A stretch of DNA of 64,000 nt, taken from assembly GCA_002050235.1 (NCBI GenBank), contig MWST01000026.1, forward strand, positions 62,001 to 126,000. The letters run 5' to 3'. The stretch comes from Polyangiaceae bacterium UTPRO1. GTDB lineage: Bacteria; Desulfobacterota; Binatia; UTPRO1. The notes under the pieces were generated by a model that saw only the letters and a list, made by a program, of their open reading frames with translations, did no database searches and was not told the DNA's origin. Below are positions 1-10,335 of this stretch, one piece after another. Each line of letters starts with the position of its first letter. Position 1 is the first letter of the stretch. Both the position numbers and the translations under genes were made by a program.

Positions 1-1683
1 CTCCGTGCCGTTCTCGCCGCTGACGCCGTTCAGAGCGAGCCGCGCCGGCCCCGGGAGGCCGGACACGGTGTTGATCGCCGACGAGCCCGTCGGCGCCACG
101 CAGAACACCCCCCCGAAAGTCGCCGTACCGGTGTGGTTGTGCGGGGCGCCGTGCGTGCCCGTCGCCTTGATGCTGTCGCCGAGGTTGCCATCGTAGCCAG
201 GGAAGCACGGGCGCTGCTGCGTGACGCACAGATCGCCCGGGACCGGACACTCCGAGTCATTCGAGCAGCCGCGGAACATCTCGATCTTGCAGTGCTGATC
301 AACCGGGGAGTCGGGGCATAGACCTTCGCCGCCCGCGGTGGCCAGGCACTTGCTCCCGTCCACCACTGTCGTCGTATCGTCGAGGCACGAGTTCGGTTTG
401 CGGGGCTCTCCGGCACTGTTGGTGCAGGTGCCGGCGGAGACCGCCGCGCAGTCGGCGTCGGACATGCACGCCACGTTCTGGTTGAGCGAACAGGTCGCGC
501 AGAGGCACTTGCTGCCCGGTTTCCCGTTGCAGTTCGGGCTCGCCGCGGTCAAGGTCTTCGTGATCGTGCCGTCGTTGGTGTTGGTGAGGTCGACCGACAA
601 GGCAGCAATCTGGCCGCCCGGCAGCGGCGGGCAATCGAGACTGGTGAAGCCGTACGCCGGGACCGACGCCTCGCCGTTGGAGTCGCAAGCCTGGCCGTTG
701 CGCGTGCCGCCATTGCAGATACCGCCCTTCACGCCGTCGTTCGGAATTTCAGCAGCGCCGACGCAAACCGGGCAGGGCTGCGGAAGCGTGATCCCGTTGT
801 ACACGCGGGCGAGGACCTTGGCCGTGCCGGCGCTGGCGCCGGTCGCCTGGTTGAAGGTACCCGTCAGGGGCCCGTCCCACTGGTTCACGAGACAGGTGGT
901 GACGCCGCCCGCGGAAAGCGGCAGCGGCCCGCCGAAGAAGTACTGGCAGTCGCCGGGGCCGCCGCTGCAGTCGCCGTCACCGGTGCAGACGACCGAGGTG
1001 TCGCTCACGCAGCGCCGCGACTTGAACTTGTCGCCGCCGAGCCACGCGAAGAGGATGTCGTTCACGAAGGCGTCGTCCATGACCTTGAGATCGCCCTGAT
1101 CCCCCGTGGTGAGGCAGTTGCCCTTGTCCTCGAGCTTCTGTACGCAGCTCGCTTTCGGGCTGTTCGTCAGGATGGCGTTGCACTTCGAGAGATCGCCGAT
1201 AGTGCCGCCCGCCTGCAGCGCCTTGGCGACGATGCCGAGCACGCAGGCGTTGTACTTGGTGACGCACTTGTTCTTGCCCGCCAGGCACTTGTTGCCGGGG
1301 GCGGCGTTCGCCGGGTTCAACGTCGCCACCAGCTCCGCGACGTGGGCCTCGACCTTCGAGCGCACCATCGCGGCGTCGCCGAGCGTCCCGCCGCAATTCC
1401 CGCCCCCCTTGACGTCCTTGGCGTCGAGCTTCTCCATGCAGCCCTTGCCGTTCGCCGGGTCGGCGAGGAAGCCGGTGCGGCACTTGGTGAGGCACGCCTG
1501 GTCGCCGCCCTTGGCGTAGCAGCCGAGCATGCACGACTTGAGCTTGACGATGCACTTGGCCTTGCCCGCCAAACACTTGCTTCCTGATCCCACCGATCCG
1601 CCGTAGATCGCGTGGGCCGGGTTCGTGCCCACCAGGGCGAGCATCATTGCCGCCAGCAGGCCGGTTCTGAGAATCAACTTCAT
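1..1683 (-). CDS. Secreted Cys/Lys-rich repeat protein (C-terminally truncated by window edge)
   Basis: The frame is open from an ATG at 1683 to base 1 (561 codons, no stop), so the 3' end lies outside the window. A strong AAAGGAGG ribosome site sits 7 bases before the ATG. Residues 1-25 form a signal peptide ending in AHA. Two related Cys/Lys modules follow: KCLAGKAKCIVKLKSC at about residue 36 and KCLAGKNKCVTKYNAC at about 131, each followed by a CMEKL/CVQKL element. The rest is Cys-rich, with short CxxDxDC-like motifs and no obvious catalytic site. I know no assigned function. Comparable repeats occur in secreted proteins of uncultured deltaproteobacterial genomes. Export and disulfide-stabilised surface localisation are inferences. 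The gene is divergent from the Cys-rich gene at 2058, which carries similar elements. Confidence 0.8.
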   Translation of the reverse strand, partial: MKLILRTGLLAAMMLALVGTNPAHAIYGGSVGSGSKCLAGKAKCIVKLKSCMLGCYAKGGDQACLTKCRTGFLADPANGKGCMEKLDAKDVKGGGNCGGTLGDAAMVRSKVEAHVAELVATLNPANAAPGNKCLAGKNKCVTKYNACVLGIVAKALQAGGTIGDLSKCNAILTNSPKASCVQKLEDKGNCLTTGDQGDLKVMDDAFVNDILFAWLGGDKFKSRRCVSDTSVVCTGDGDCSGGPGDCQYFFGGPLPLSAGGVTTCLVNQWDGPLTGTFNQATGASAGTAKVLARVYNGITLPQPCPVCVGAAEIPNDGVKGGICNGGTRNGQACDSNGEASVPAYGFTSLDCPPLPGGQIAALSVDLTNTNDGTITKTLTAASPNCNGKPGSKCLCATCSLNQNVACMSDADCAAVSAGTCTNSAGEPRKPNSCLDDTTTVVDGSKCLATAGGEGLCPDSPVDQHCKIEMFRGCSNDSECPVPGDLCVTQQRPCFPGYDGNLGDSIKATGTHGAPHNHTGTATFGGVFCVAPTGSSAINTVSGLPGPARLALNGVSGENGTE

Positions 1684-2057
1684 GGCGAATCCTCCTTTGG
1701 TTGTGGTGCTGCCTGGTTGTTCCCTGGGGTGAAGCGACGCCCGGTTACCACACAAAAAATTGATCCTTCCTTGCGGGGGAATCGGCACCGTCACGCGTTT
1801 GCAGGGAGCGTCGGTTTGCGGGGCGCAGATTGCGACAGATGCGGCGCCGGAGTCAATGAAAAACCGCATGACACACCGCTGCAAATCCGCCGCACCCGGC
1901 ACGTCTGGCGTTCCTGCATGATGTCTGCTGCAGCGGATGCTGTGCGGCCCGACGTGCAGATTCGATCTGTCGCGCGCGCCGCCCGCGGTGATATGCGATT
2001 ACCTGCGACACGCTTCCCGCCCGGTCGCACACCACCGCCAGGAGCCGGACCCACCCC
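1684..2057. other. Divergent intergenic region between two secreted Cys-rich genes
   Basis: This 374-base gap separates two oppositely oriented secreted-protein genes. It contains the strong ribosome site of the leftward gene and an AT-richer patch around 1750-1775. A candidate leftward promoter is listed separately. I see no RNA gene, repeat or credible small ORF in it. Confidence 0.5.
1827..1856 (-). promoter_or_regulatory. Candidate sigma-70 promoter for the leftward Cys-rich gene
   Basis: On the minus strand TTGACT (1851-1856) is followed after 18 bases by CAATCT (1827-1832). The -35 matches consensus at 5 of 6 positions and the -10 is weak. It would give a leader of about 135 bases before the ATG at 1683. 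Pattern match only. Confidence 0.3.
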
Positions 2058-4286
2058 ATGCCAACCGCCCCCGTCTGCACCCCCCGCTTCCGACGCGCCG
2101 CCCTGATCGGCTTGGCGCTGCTCACCGCCGCACCCGCCGCCGCTGCCACCACCATCGTCATCCAGCCGTCGAATCAGGACGCCTTCATCCTCAAGAACTT
2201 CCCGAACCGAGTCACCGGCGCCACGAACACGCGGCTGCGGGTGGAGGCATCGCCGGCCAACAAGGCCAGGCGGGCGCTGGTACAGTTCCCGCTCGGCAGC
2301 ATCCCGCCCGGCTCGACGGTGAGCTCGGCGGTGATCGAGCTCTACGCCGCCGTGAACGCGCAGAGCGCGACGCTGACCCACGCCCTGCACCGCGTCACCG
2401 GGCCCTGGCAGGAGAACACGGTCAAGTGGAACAACCAGCCCGGGTTCGCGGCGACGCCGTCGGCGACCGCGCTCGTCGGCCTGGGGCAGGGCTTCAAGAG
2501 CTTCGACGTCACCGCCGACGTCCAGGCGGCGTTGAACCTCTGCGCCGACGATCACGGCTGGCTCGTGAAGGACGCGGCCGAGACCGCGACCAACCTCCGC
2601 GTCGCCTACATCTCGCAGGAAGAGAAGCACCCTGCCGACCTCGCCCACCGCCCGCGCCTGACGGTCACCTTCACGCCCCCCGCCTGCGTCACCGACGCCG
2701 ACTGCCGCGACACCAATCTCTGCACCACCAACGAGCGCTGCGTCGCCGGACTGTGCGCCGTCGATGCCGTCGTCTGCGACGACGGCGATCCCTGCACTGC
2801 CGACGTCTGCGACTGCGGCACGGGGTGCCGGCAGCAGCCGATCTGCGACGACGGCTTCGCGTGCACCACCGACACCTGCAACCCGCTCACCCTCGAGTGC
2901 AGCAACACGCCCGTCCACGGCGTCTGCGCCACCGATTGCGCCGACGGCACCTGCGTCGGCGATCCCGATCGCGACGATCTCGACCCGGGGAGCGGCTGCT
3001 TCGTCACCAGCGTCGCGCCCGCGGGCGCAGCGTGCAGCGACGGCGAGGCGTGTACGACGCCCGATCGGTGCGACGGCAGCGGCGCCTGCATATCGGGTCC
3101 GAAGGATTGCGGCATCCCCGGATGCGGCGGCAGCCCCGTCTGCGCCGAGGACTGCGACAACTGCATCGACGACGACGGCAACGGCCTCGTCGATCGCAAC
3201 GATCCGCAGTGCGTGCCTGCCGTGGACGGCGGCGGCGCCGGCGCCGGCGACCCCAAGTTCCGCGGCAAACCCGTGCTGCGCTGCCAGAAGGCGATCCGCG
3301 CCGCCGGCTCGCGGTTCGCAACGCAACTCCGCGCCCGGCTCCAGAAGTGCACCGACGGCGTGTTCCTCTGTCTGCAACGGCAGCCCGGCGATCCCGCGTG
3401 TCTCGCCAAGGCGCGGGCGCGCTGTCGGAAGCAGACGGCGGCGCTGCAGGCGGGACCGACCGGCCTCGACCAACGCCTCGGCGCCAAGATCGCCAAGGCC
3501 TGCGGCCCGAAGAAGCCCGGGCTGCTGCCGGTCGTGGCCGGCGCCGACGTCTGCGGCGCCGCCGGTCTCGGATTTGCGAACGACGTCGCCGTCTGCGCGA
3601 CGCCGCAGTCGGCGGGGCTGCTGGCCGCGGTGACGAGCGCGATCGCCGAGGCCCACCGCTGCCGCACCGTGCAGATCTTCACTACCGACGTGCCGCGCGC
3701 CGGCGAGCTCCTGAGCGCCGGCGGCGTCGACCCGAGCTCCCTTCCCTGCCTCGGCGCCGGCGCCCAGGGCGGCAACCTCGGCCTCGGCAAGTCGGCCGGG
3801 GTGCTGAAAGCGGTCGTCGGGTGCCAGCGCGGCATCGGCGCCGCCGGCGCCCGCTTCGTGAAGCAGGTGCTCGAAGCCGAGCAGCGCTGCAGCGAAGCCG
3901 TAGCCGCGTGCATCCAGACCAAGCCCGGCAGCGCCCCCTGCCTCGCCAAGGCCCGCAGCGTCTGCGGCAAGGTCACGAGCCGGCTCTACCGGGGGTCGCA
4001 GAGCCGGGAAGCGAAGCTGCGGACGGCGATCGCGCGCGCCTGCGGCACGGCTGCGGCCGGCAAGCCGCCGCGCGTTGCGCTCGACGATCTGCGAAGCGTC
4101 CTCGGCCTCGGCTACGAGACGCTGCAGCCCGCCTGCGCCGCGCTCGGCGTGTCCGGACTCGCGACCATCGACGACGTCAGCGAGTGCCTGGTCCGCAACC
4201 ACGTCTGTCGCGCCGACCAGTTGCTGACGAGCCAGACGCCGCGCGCCCGCGAGCTCCTCGGAATCGGACAGGCGGTCGGCCGCTAG
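2058..4286 (+). CDS. Secreted DNRLRE-domain protein with Cys-rich and duplicated C-terminal modules
   Basis: 742 residues. Residues 1-30 are a signal peptide rich in Ala. About 31-205 looks like a DNRLRE-type beta-sandwich (NTRLRVEASP, then FDVTADVQAAL and a closing PRLTVTF strand), a fold usually found in extracellular and adhesion-like proteins. Residues 209-390 hold many Cys in short CxxDxxC units and an acidic DDDGNGLVDRNDPQC loop resembling a calcium-binding thrombospondin-3 element. Residues 400-742 are two copies of a module about 180 residues long: CQKAI/CQRGI at 409 and 589, and CLAKAR at 448 and 628, exactly 180 apart. Function unknown; extracellular or outer-surface location is inferred. 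It is divergent from, and shares Cys/Lys character with, the gene at 1-1683. Confidence 0.85.
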   Translation: MPTAPVCTPRFRRAALIGLALLTAAPAAAATTIVIQPSNQDAFILKNFPNRVTGATNTRLRVEASPANKARRALVQFPLGSIPPGSTVSSAVIELYAAVNAQSATLTHALHRVTGPWQENTVKWNNQPGFAATPSATALVGLGQGFKSFDVTADVQAALNLCADDHGWLVKDAAETATNLRVAYISQEEKHPADLAHRPRLTVTFTPPACVTDADCRDTNLCTTNERCVAGLCAVDAVVCDDGDPCTADVCDCGTGCRQQPICDDGFACTTDTCNPLTLECSNTPVHGVCATDCADGTCVGDPDRDDLDPGSGCFVTSVAPAGAACSDGEACTTPDRCDGSGACISGPKDCGIPGCGGSPVCAEDCDNCIDDDGNGLVDRNDPQCVPAVDGGGAGAGDPKFRGKPVLRCQKAIRAAGSRFATQLRARLQKCTDGVFLCLQRQPGDPACLAKARARCRKQTAALQAGPTGLDQRLGAKIAKACGPKKPGLLPVVAGADVCGAAGLGFANDVAVCATPQSAGLLAAVTSAIAEAHRCRTVQIFTTDVPRAGELLSAGGVDPSSLPCLGAGAQGGNLGLGKSAGVLKAVVGCQRGIGAAGARFVKQVLEAEQRCSEAVAACIQTKPGSAPCLAKARSVCGKVTSRLYRGSQSREAKLRTAIARACGTAAAGKPPRVALDDLRSVLGLGYETLQPACAALGVSGLATIDDVSECLVRNHVCRADQLLTSQTPRARELLGIGQAVGR

Positions 4287-4405
4287 CTGGCTGCCGGGAT
4301 CGTGGCGGCGGCAGCGGCGCCGACGCTGCCGATGATCCGCGAGGAGCGGCCCGCAGTCCGTAGCCTCGACGTCGAGCTAGGCCATGGTGGCGTCGGCGCT
4401 GCCGG

Positions 4406-6397
4406 TCATCCGCCGGGAGCAGCGGCGGCGCCGCTCTCGAACTCGGCGCGAACGCAGGTGCCGCCGCCGGGGCGCGCCTCGATACGGAAGCGTCCGCCGA
4501 GCAGCGTCGTCCGCTCGCGCATGCCCGAGAGGCCGCTCGTGCGCGCCGCGGCGAGCTCCGCGTCGGCGTCGAAGCCACGCCCCTGGTCGGCGACGACGAC
4601 GCGCAGGCGGTCGTCGACCACGGTCACGCCGACGGCGACCGTTTGCACCTGCGCGTGCCGGGCAACGTTGGTGAGCGCCTCCTGCACGATCCGGTACACG
4701 GCGGTCTCGACGTCGGGAGAGAAGCGCCGCTCGAGCCCGACCTGAGCGATCTCCACCGCGATGCCGGTCTGCCGGGAGAAGCGGCGGAACAACGACCGCA
4801 GCGCCGGCAGGAGGCCGAGGTCGTCGAGCATCGCCGGCCGCAAATCGAGCGACAGCTCGCGCACCCGATCGATGAGGTCGGTGACCAGGCGGTCGAGCTC
4901 GTCGCGCGAGGTCCGGAAGTCCGCCGACGACCGGTGCTCGAGCTGGTTCAGCAACAGGCTGATGCCGGTCAGGTACTGGCCGATCTCGTCGTGCAGCTCG
5001 CGGGCGAGGTGCCGGCGCTCGGACTCCTGTACGGCCAGCAATCGGCGGGAGAGCGCCGCAAGCTCTTCGCGGCCGGCGCGGACCTGCTCGTAGAGGCGGC
5101 GGCGCTCGAGCGCGATCGCGAGCGCGCCGGTCACCTGCCGGAGTACCTGCGAGTCTACGGCCGCGGGGCCGTCGGCGACATCCCAGAGCAGGGTCAAGAT
5201 GCCGATCACGTCCTCGCCGGTATACAGGGGGAGACTCAACGTCGACCGGAATCCGATCGCGCAGCTGAGGCGCACGAGCGGGAGATCGGCGAGCGCGGCC
5301 AGATCGCGCGCCTCGTGCGATCGCCCGGCCAGCAGCTCGGCGCTGCCCGGATATTCCGCCACGCGCAGATACACATCACCGCCGACACCGGCTGCCCACG
5401 GCGCATCCACCGCGATCAGCCGCATCCGCTCGCGATGCTCGTCGAACAGCGCCAGGCTCGCGCTCGTACACTGCGCGAGCGCGCGCAAGCCCGCACAGAC
5501 CTTGGGGAACGCCGCCCTCACATCGACGTGGGTTTCGAGCGCGCGCAGGATCGAGTTGACGGCGATCATCTCGCGTTCGTGCCGGCGCCGCAGCCGTTCG
5601 GCACGGTGGCGCTCGGTCACGTCCTCGGAGATGCCGAGCACGTAGGCCGGATCGCCCTTCTCGTCGAGGATCGGGATCTTCTTGGTGCGGATGATGCGCA
5701 CCCCCCTCCCGGCCGTGGCGATCGGCTCTTCCGGGATCTCCAACGGGCCGGCGCCGCGGAGCGTGGCGCGGTCGATCGCGGTGAAGAAATCCGCCTGCGG
5801 GCGCGGGAAGAAATCGTGGTCGCCCTTGCCGATCAGGTCGGCGCGCTCGCGGCCGACGAGCTCGGCGCCGGCGCGATTGAAGAGCACGAACTTGAGCTCC
5901 TTCGCGTCCTTGACGAACACCATGTCGGGAATGTTCTCGATTATCGAGTCCAGGAACGACTTCGTGTGCAGGAGCTCCTCTTCCAGGCGTTTGCGCTCGC
6001 TGACGTCGCGATGGATGGCGACCCAGACGGTGCCGAGCTCGGGATGGTCGAAGGCGGAGACGCTGGCGTGACACCAGAAATCGGTGCCGTTCTTGCGACG
6101 GTTGCGGAGCTCGCCCTCCCAGCGGCCATCGCCGCGCAGAGCGGCGGCGATGTCGTCGGCGACGCGCCGCGGGTCCGTCCCGTTCGCCGCATTGAGCAGG
6201 GCGACGGATCGGCCGACCAGCTCTTGCGGCTCGTAGCCGAACATCCGCTCGAAGTGCGGGTTGGCGAAGACGATCGCGCCGTCGCTGGCGCGCACGAGGA
6301 TGATGCCCTCGCGCACGTGGCGGAGGAGCCGGGTATCGAAGGAACCCGCGTCCGCCGATGCCCCGGAAGACGGCGTAGGAGCCGATGCGTCCGCCAT
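4406..6397 (-). CDS. PAS-PAS-GAF sensor histidine kinase, NarL/DesK type
   Basis: 663 residues from the ATG at 6397; a longer TTG-start frame reaches 6442. No transmembrane segment is visible, so it is probably a soluble sensor. Domains: PAS about 25-132, PAS about 145-262, GAF about 280-430, then a HisKA_3 dimerisation helix with phospho-acceptor His469 in LARELHDEIGQYLTGI, and a HATPase_c domain with YRIVQEALTNVARHA (N box, near 568-582) and DQGRGF (near 604-609). This arrangement is characteristic of kinases that pair with NarL-type response regulators. No such regulator lies within the window, so the partner and signal are unknown. Confidence 0.9.
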   Translation of the reverse strand: MADASAPTPSSGASADAGSFDTRLLRHVREGIILVRASDGAIVFANPHFERMFGYEPQELVGRSVALLNAANGTDPRRVADDIAAALRGDGRWEGELRNRRKNGTDFWCHASVSAFDHPELGTVWVAIHRDVSERKRLEEELLHTKSFLDSIIENIPDMVFVKDAKELKFVLFNRAGAELVGRERADLIGKGDHDFFPRPQADFFTAIDRATLRGAGPLEIPEEPIATAGRGVRIIRTKKIPILDEKGDPAYVLGISEDVTERHRAERLRRRHEREMIAVNSILRALETHVDVRAAFPKVCAGLRALAQCTSASLALFDEHRERMRLIAVDAPWAAGVGGDVYLRVAEYPGSAELLAGRSHEARDLAALADLPLVRLSCAIGFRSTLSLPLYTGEDVIGILTLLWDVADGPAAVDSQVLRQVTGALAIALERRRLYEQVRAGREELAALSRRLLAVQESERRHLARELHDEIGQYLTGISLLLNQLEHRSSADFRTSRDELDRLVTDLIDRVRELSLDLRPAMLDDLGLLPALRSLFRRFSRQTGIAVEIAQVGLERRFSPDVETAVYRIVQEALTNVARHAQVQTVAVGVTVVDDRLRVVVADQGRGFDADAELAAARTSGLSGMRERTTLLGGRFRIEARPGGGTCVRAEFESGAAAAPGG

Positions 6398-6538
6398 GCG
6401 TGCCTGCCGAGGTCGCCTAGCAGAGACGGCGCTCGCCACCAAATGGCGCGAGCCGCAGACCTCGCGATCCGGAGCACCGTCGGCGAGCGGCGCCGCCGCC
6501 GATGCTCGCCCCGGCGGCTCGCTCGTGCGGAAAGGAAA

Positions 6539-6611
<73 letters not shown>

Positions 6612-6709
6612 GTGCTGCGGTCGGCGGGAGGCGGAATCTAAACGATTCGTCGGCCGCTGTCACGTCTGGCGCGCCTGCAGCCTCGCGCCGGCGAGGAGCG
6701 AAGAAGAAG

Positions 6710-6783
6710 GGTGACTGAAGGGCTTCGAACCCTCGACCCCCGGAGCCACAATCCGGTGCTCTACCAACTGAGCTACAGTCACC
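6710..6783 (-). tRNA. tRNA-His (GTG anticodon)
   Basis: Cloverleaf with acceptor GTGACTG/CAGTCAC, anticodon stem CCGGA/TCCGG and loop TTGTGGC (anticodon GTG). The identity elements of tRNA-His are present: an extra G at position -1 (base 6783) opposite C73 (base 6710). CCA not encoded. Confidence 0.97.
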
Positions 6784-6821
6784 ACACGTCGCTTGCTCGT
6801 CTTCGCCGCGTCACTGCGGAG

Positions 6822-6895
6822 CGCGCCAGAAGGGATTCGAACCCCTGACCTACGGCTTAGAAGGCCGTTGCTCTATCCAACTGAGCTACTGGCGC
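6822..6895 (-). tRNA. tRNA-Arg (TCT anticodon)
   Basis: Cloverleaf with acceptor GCGCCAG/CTGGCGC, anticodon stem ACGGC/GCCGT and loop CTTCTAA (anticodon TCT, reading AGA), discriminator G. CCA not encoded. Confidence 0.97.
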
Positions 6896-6923
6896 AAGCC
6901 GGGATCGGAAACGTGCCAGCCAA

Positions 6924-6997
<74 letters not shown>

Positions 6998-7146
6998 TCT
7001 AGAGCTCGCACTTCCCGCGCCGTCTCGCATCATCGTTCGGTCGTACAGGCGCGCCCTGCCCTGCTAGCGGAAGTACCATCGCGCACCCGAGCTTTCAAGC
7101 GTGCCGGGCGTGCCGCACCGCGCTCAGAGACCGCCGCGCCGCCGGC

Positions 7147-7803
7147 TCACGAGCGCCCGCCGCCGGCCGCATCCAGGGCACGGACGAGCGCGTCGAGAGC
7201 ACGCCGCCGGTGGCTGAGCGCGTTCTTGGCTGCAGCGGGAAGCTCGGCGAAGGTGCGGCCGCTCGCTGGATCGACGAAGACCGGGTCGTAGCCGAAGCCG
7301 CCCTCGCCGCGCGGCGTCGTCGCGATGAAGCCGTCGCAGCGTCCTTCGGCCTCGACGCTCCTGCCGTCGGGCCAGGCGAGCACGAGAGCGCAGCGGAAAG
7401 CGGCGGCGCGCTCGGCGTCGGGCACGCCGGCGAGCTCGCGGAGCAGGCGCGCGGTATTCTCGGCGTCGGTCGCGTGCGCGCCGGCGTAGCGGGCCGAGCG
7501 CACGCCCGGCCGGCCGCCGAGCGCCGCGACCTCGAGTCCCGAGTCGTCGCCGAGCGCCGGCAGCCCGGTTAGCCGGGCCAGGCTCTCGGCCTTCCGGCGC
7601 GCATTCGCCGCCAGGGTCGCCCCGTCCTCGACGACGGACCATCCGGGAGCGACCGCGGCGCTGCCGACGACGGTCACGCCGGCGGCGCCGAGGATCGCGG
7701 CGACCTCCTGGAGTTTGCCGCGATTGTTGGTCGCGAGGACGAGCCGCGCCGGCCAGCCGGACGCGGTCCGCGCCTCCGGACCTGGGCGCGGCGCCTCAGC
7801 CAT
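7147..7803 (-). CDS. rdgB: XTP/dITP diphosphatase (RdgB/HAM1 family)
   Basis: 218 residues, slightly longer than typical because of an N-terminal extension of about 18. It hydrolyses non-canonical purine nucleoside triphosphates (ITP, XTP, dITP) to the monophosphate and pyrophosphate, cleaning the nucleotide pool. Family motifs are intact: [12 protein letters not shown] substrate loop, GDDSGLEV with the metal-binding acidic residues, GFGYDPVF and SHRRRAL near the C-terminus. The start ATG lies inside the end of rph (8-base overlap, ATGGCTGA), so the two are very likely co-transcribed and translationally coupled, a common rph-rdgB pairing. Confidence 0.95.
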   Translation of the reverse strand: MAEAPRPGPEARTASGWPARLVLATNNRGKLQEVAAILGAAGVTVVGSAAVAPGWSVVEDGATLAANARRKAESLARLTGLPALGDDSGLEVAALGGRPGVRSARYAGAHATDAENTARLLRELAGVPDAERAAAFRCALVLAWPDGRSVEAEGRCDGFIATTPRGEGGFGYDPVFVDPASGRTFAELPAAAKNALSHRRRALDALVRALDAAGGGRS

Positions 7804-8566
7804 TCCCGGCCTCGGCGAGCACCCGCTTCTGCAACGCCACCAGCGTCGCGATGCCCTCGGTCGCGAGCGCCGTCATGGCCTCGAGCTGCGTCGCCGTGAA
7901 CGGCTTCCCTTCCGCCGTGCCCTGCACCTCGACGAACTTGCCCTTGCCGGTCATGACGACGTTCATGTCCACCTCGGCCTGGCGGTCCTCCTCGTACGCG
8001 AGGTCGAGGCAGAGCCGCTTGTCGACGATCCCGACGCTCACCGCGGCGACGTGGTCGACCAGCGGCGAGGCTTCGAGCACCCCTGCCGTCTGCAGCTTCC
8101 GCACCGCGAGCGCCAGGGCGACGTAGGCGCCGGTGATCGCGGCGGTGCGGGTGCCGCCGTCGGCCTCGATCACGTCGCAGTCGATCCAGATCGTCCGTTC
8201 GCCGAGCAGGGTCGTGTCGGTGACGGCGCGCAGGCTGCGGCCGATGAGGCGCTGGATCTCCTGGGTGCGTCCGCCGACCTTGCCGCGCGCCGCTTCGCGG
8301 TCGGAGCGGGTATGCGTCGCCCGCGGCAGCATGCCGTACTCCGCCGTGACCCAGCCGCGTCCGCCGTTGCGCAGCCACTGCGGCACGCCCTCCTGCACCG
8401 AGGCGGCGCAGAGCACCCGCGTCGCCCCGCAGGCGATCAGGGCCGAGCCCTCGGCGTGGCGAAGGTAGTGCGGGGTGATCTCCACCGAGCGCAGCTCGCG
8501 CCCCCGTCGACCGTCGCAACGGAAGCCGCGCTTCTTCTGCTGCGCCTCTTGCGATTTCACCGTCAT
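7796..8566 (-). CDS. rph: Ribonuclease PH
   Basis: 256 residues, near the family's usual length. RNase PH is a phosphate-dependent 3'-5' exoribonuclease that trims tRNA precursors and forms a hexameric ring. Recognisable blocks are the [11 protein letters not shown] start, [33 protein letters not shown] and the [20 protein letters not shown] core containing the phosphate/metal-site acidic residues. The ATG is preceded by GAGAGGAG at a good distance. First gene of the rph-rdgB operon; a TTGACA-containing promoter is listed upstream. Confidence 0.97.
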   Translation of the reverse strand: MTVKSQEAQQKKRGFRCDGRRGRELRSVEITPHYLRHAEGSALIACGATRVLCAASVQEGVPQWLRNGGRGWVTAEYGMLPRATHTRSDREAARGKVGGRTQEIQRLIGRSLRAVTDTTLLGERTIWIDCDVIEADGGTRTAAITGAYVALALAVRKLQTAGVLEASPLVDHVAAVSVGIVDKRLCLDLAYEEDRQAEVDMNVVMTGKGKFVEVQGTAEGKPFTATQLEAMTALATEGIATLVALQKRVLAEAGNG

Positions 8567-8630
8567 CGGATCTCCTCTCGTTCGCCGTGCGAGGCGCTGC
8601 GGAACACGCCGCTTCCGGCGCGGCGGGCCG

Positions 8631-8658
8631 ATTCATCGCACTCGCGCACTGATGTCAA
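8631..8658 (-). promoter_or_regulatory. Candidate sigma-70 promoter for rph-rdgB
   Basis: Minus strand: perfect TTGACA at 8653-8658, 16-base spacer, ATGAAT at 8631-8636. It predicts a leader near 58 bases to the rph ATG. It lies in the divergent gap shared with the sigma-54 activator gene. Confidence 0.5.
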
Positions 8659-8841
8659 CTTCCCGACACGACGCCAGGCGCGTGCGCCGCATCGCGCACG
8701 ACGACTGCTGTGCGCGCCTGCAGCCGCGTCGCGGGCTTTGCCAGCGTCGGCGCTAAAGGTTTCGTCTTGTCCGCCCGAAACACCACTGTTACGTTTTTCA
8801 CACCGCGACAAATTTTCAGAGCCATCGGAGAACGCGCGCGT

Positions 8842-9840
<999 letters not shown>

Positions 9841-9855
9841 GGAGGAAGGGTCGCG

Positions 9856-10275
9856 ATGGACGCGAAGCAAGAAGGTACCGTGCTGGTGGTGGACGACGAC
9901 CGCAACGCCGTCGACATCCTGCAGCGCCTGCTGACGAAAGAAGGCTTCGTCGTGCACTGCGCCAACGGCGGCCGCGAGGCGCTGGCGGCGGTCAACGCGC
10001 ATCCCATCGACGTCATCCTCCTCGACGTGATGATGCCCGACATCGACGGCTTTCAGGTGTGCGAGTCGCTGCGCAAGCGAGAAGGCACGCGCGAGATCCC
10101 GGTCATCCTGCTCACCGCCAAGGACGACATGGAGACGCGCGTGATCGGCATGCGCCTCGGGGTGAGCGAGTTCCTCACCAAGCCGATCAACAAGATCGAG
10201 CTCTTCCAGCGCCTGCGCGCGCAGCTGCATCAGCGCAGCATCGAGCACCGCATCACCGACATGTTGAGCTCCTGA
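9856..10275 (+). CDS. Stand-alone CheY-like response regulator receiver
   Basis: 139 residues, a single receiver domain without an output domain. The acidic pocket is VVDDD at residues 11-15, the phospho-acceptor is Asp57 in LLDVMMPDIDG, the conserved Thr is in ILLTAKDD and Lys109 is in FLTKP. A GGGAGGAAGG ribosome site precedes the ATG, and the gap to the upstream sigma-54 activator is 15 bases, so the two should be co-transcribed. Possible roles: a detached receiver for that activator, or a motor-binding CheY. The sequence does not decide between them. Confidence 0.9.
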   Translation: MDAKQEGTVLVVDDDRNAVDILQRLLTKEGFVVHCANGGREALAAVNAHPIDVILLDVMMPDIDGFQVCESLRKREGTREIPVILLTAKDDMETRVIGMRLGVSEFLTKPINKIELFQRLRAQLHQRSIEHRITDMLSS

Positions 10276-10335
10276 AGCGCGGCCGCACCGAGGTCCGCGT
10301 CGCCGCCGCGCGCCGGGCGCGCGCGGCGATCGCCG

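Noticed and set aside
30-416. Short minus-strand frame near the left edge
   Set aside because: Arg/Ser/Ala-rich shadow. The real minus-strand gene is the frame open to base 1 with signal peptide and strong ribosome site at 1683.
1791-4202. 803-residue open frame on the minus strand opposite the DNRLRE protein
   Set aside because: Low-complexity Arg/Ala/Gly composition and no domain; the plus-strand frame has a signal peptide, conserved domains and Cys repeats. Long antisense frames are expected at this GC content.
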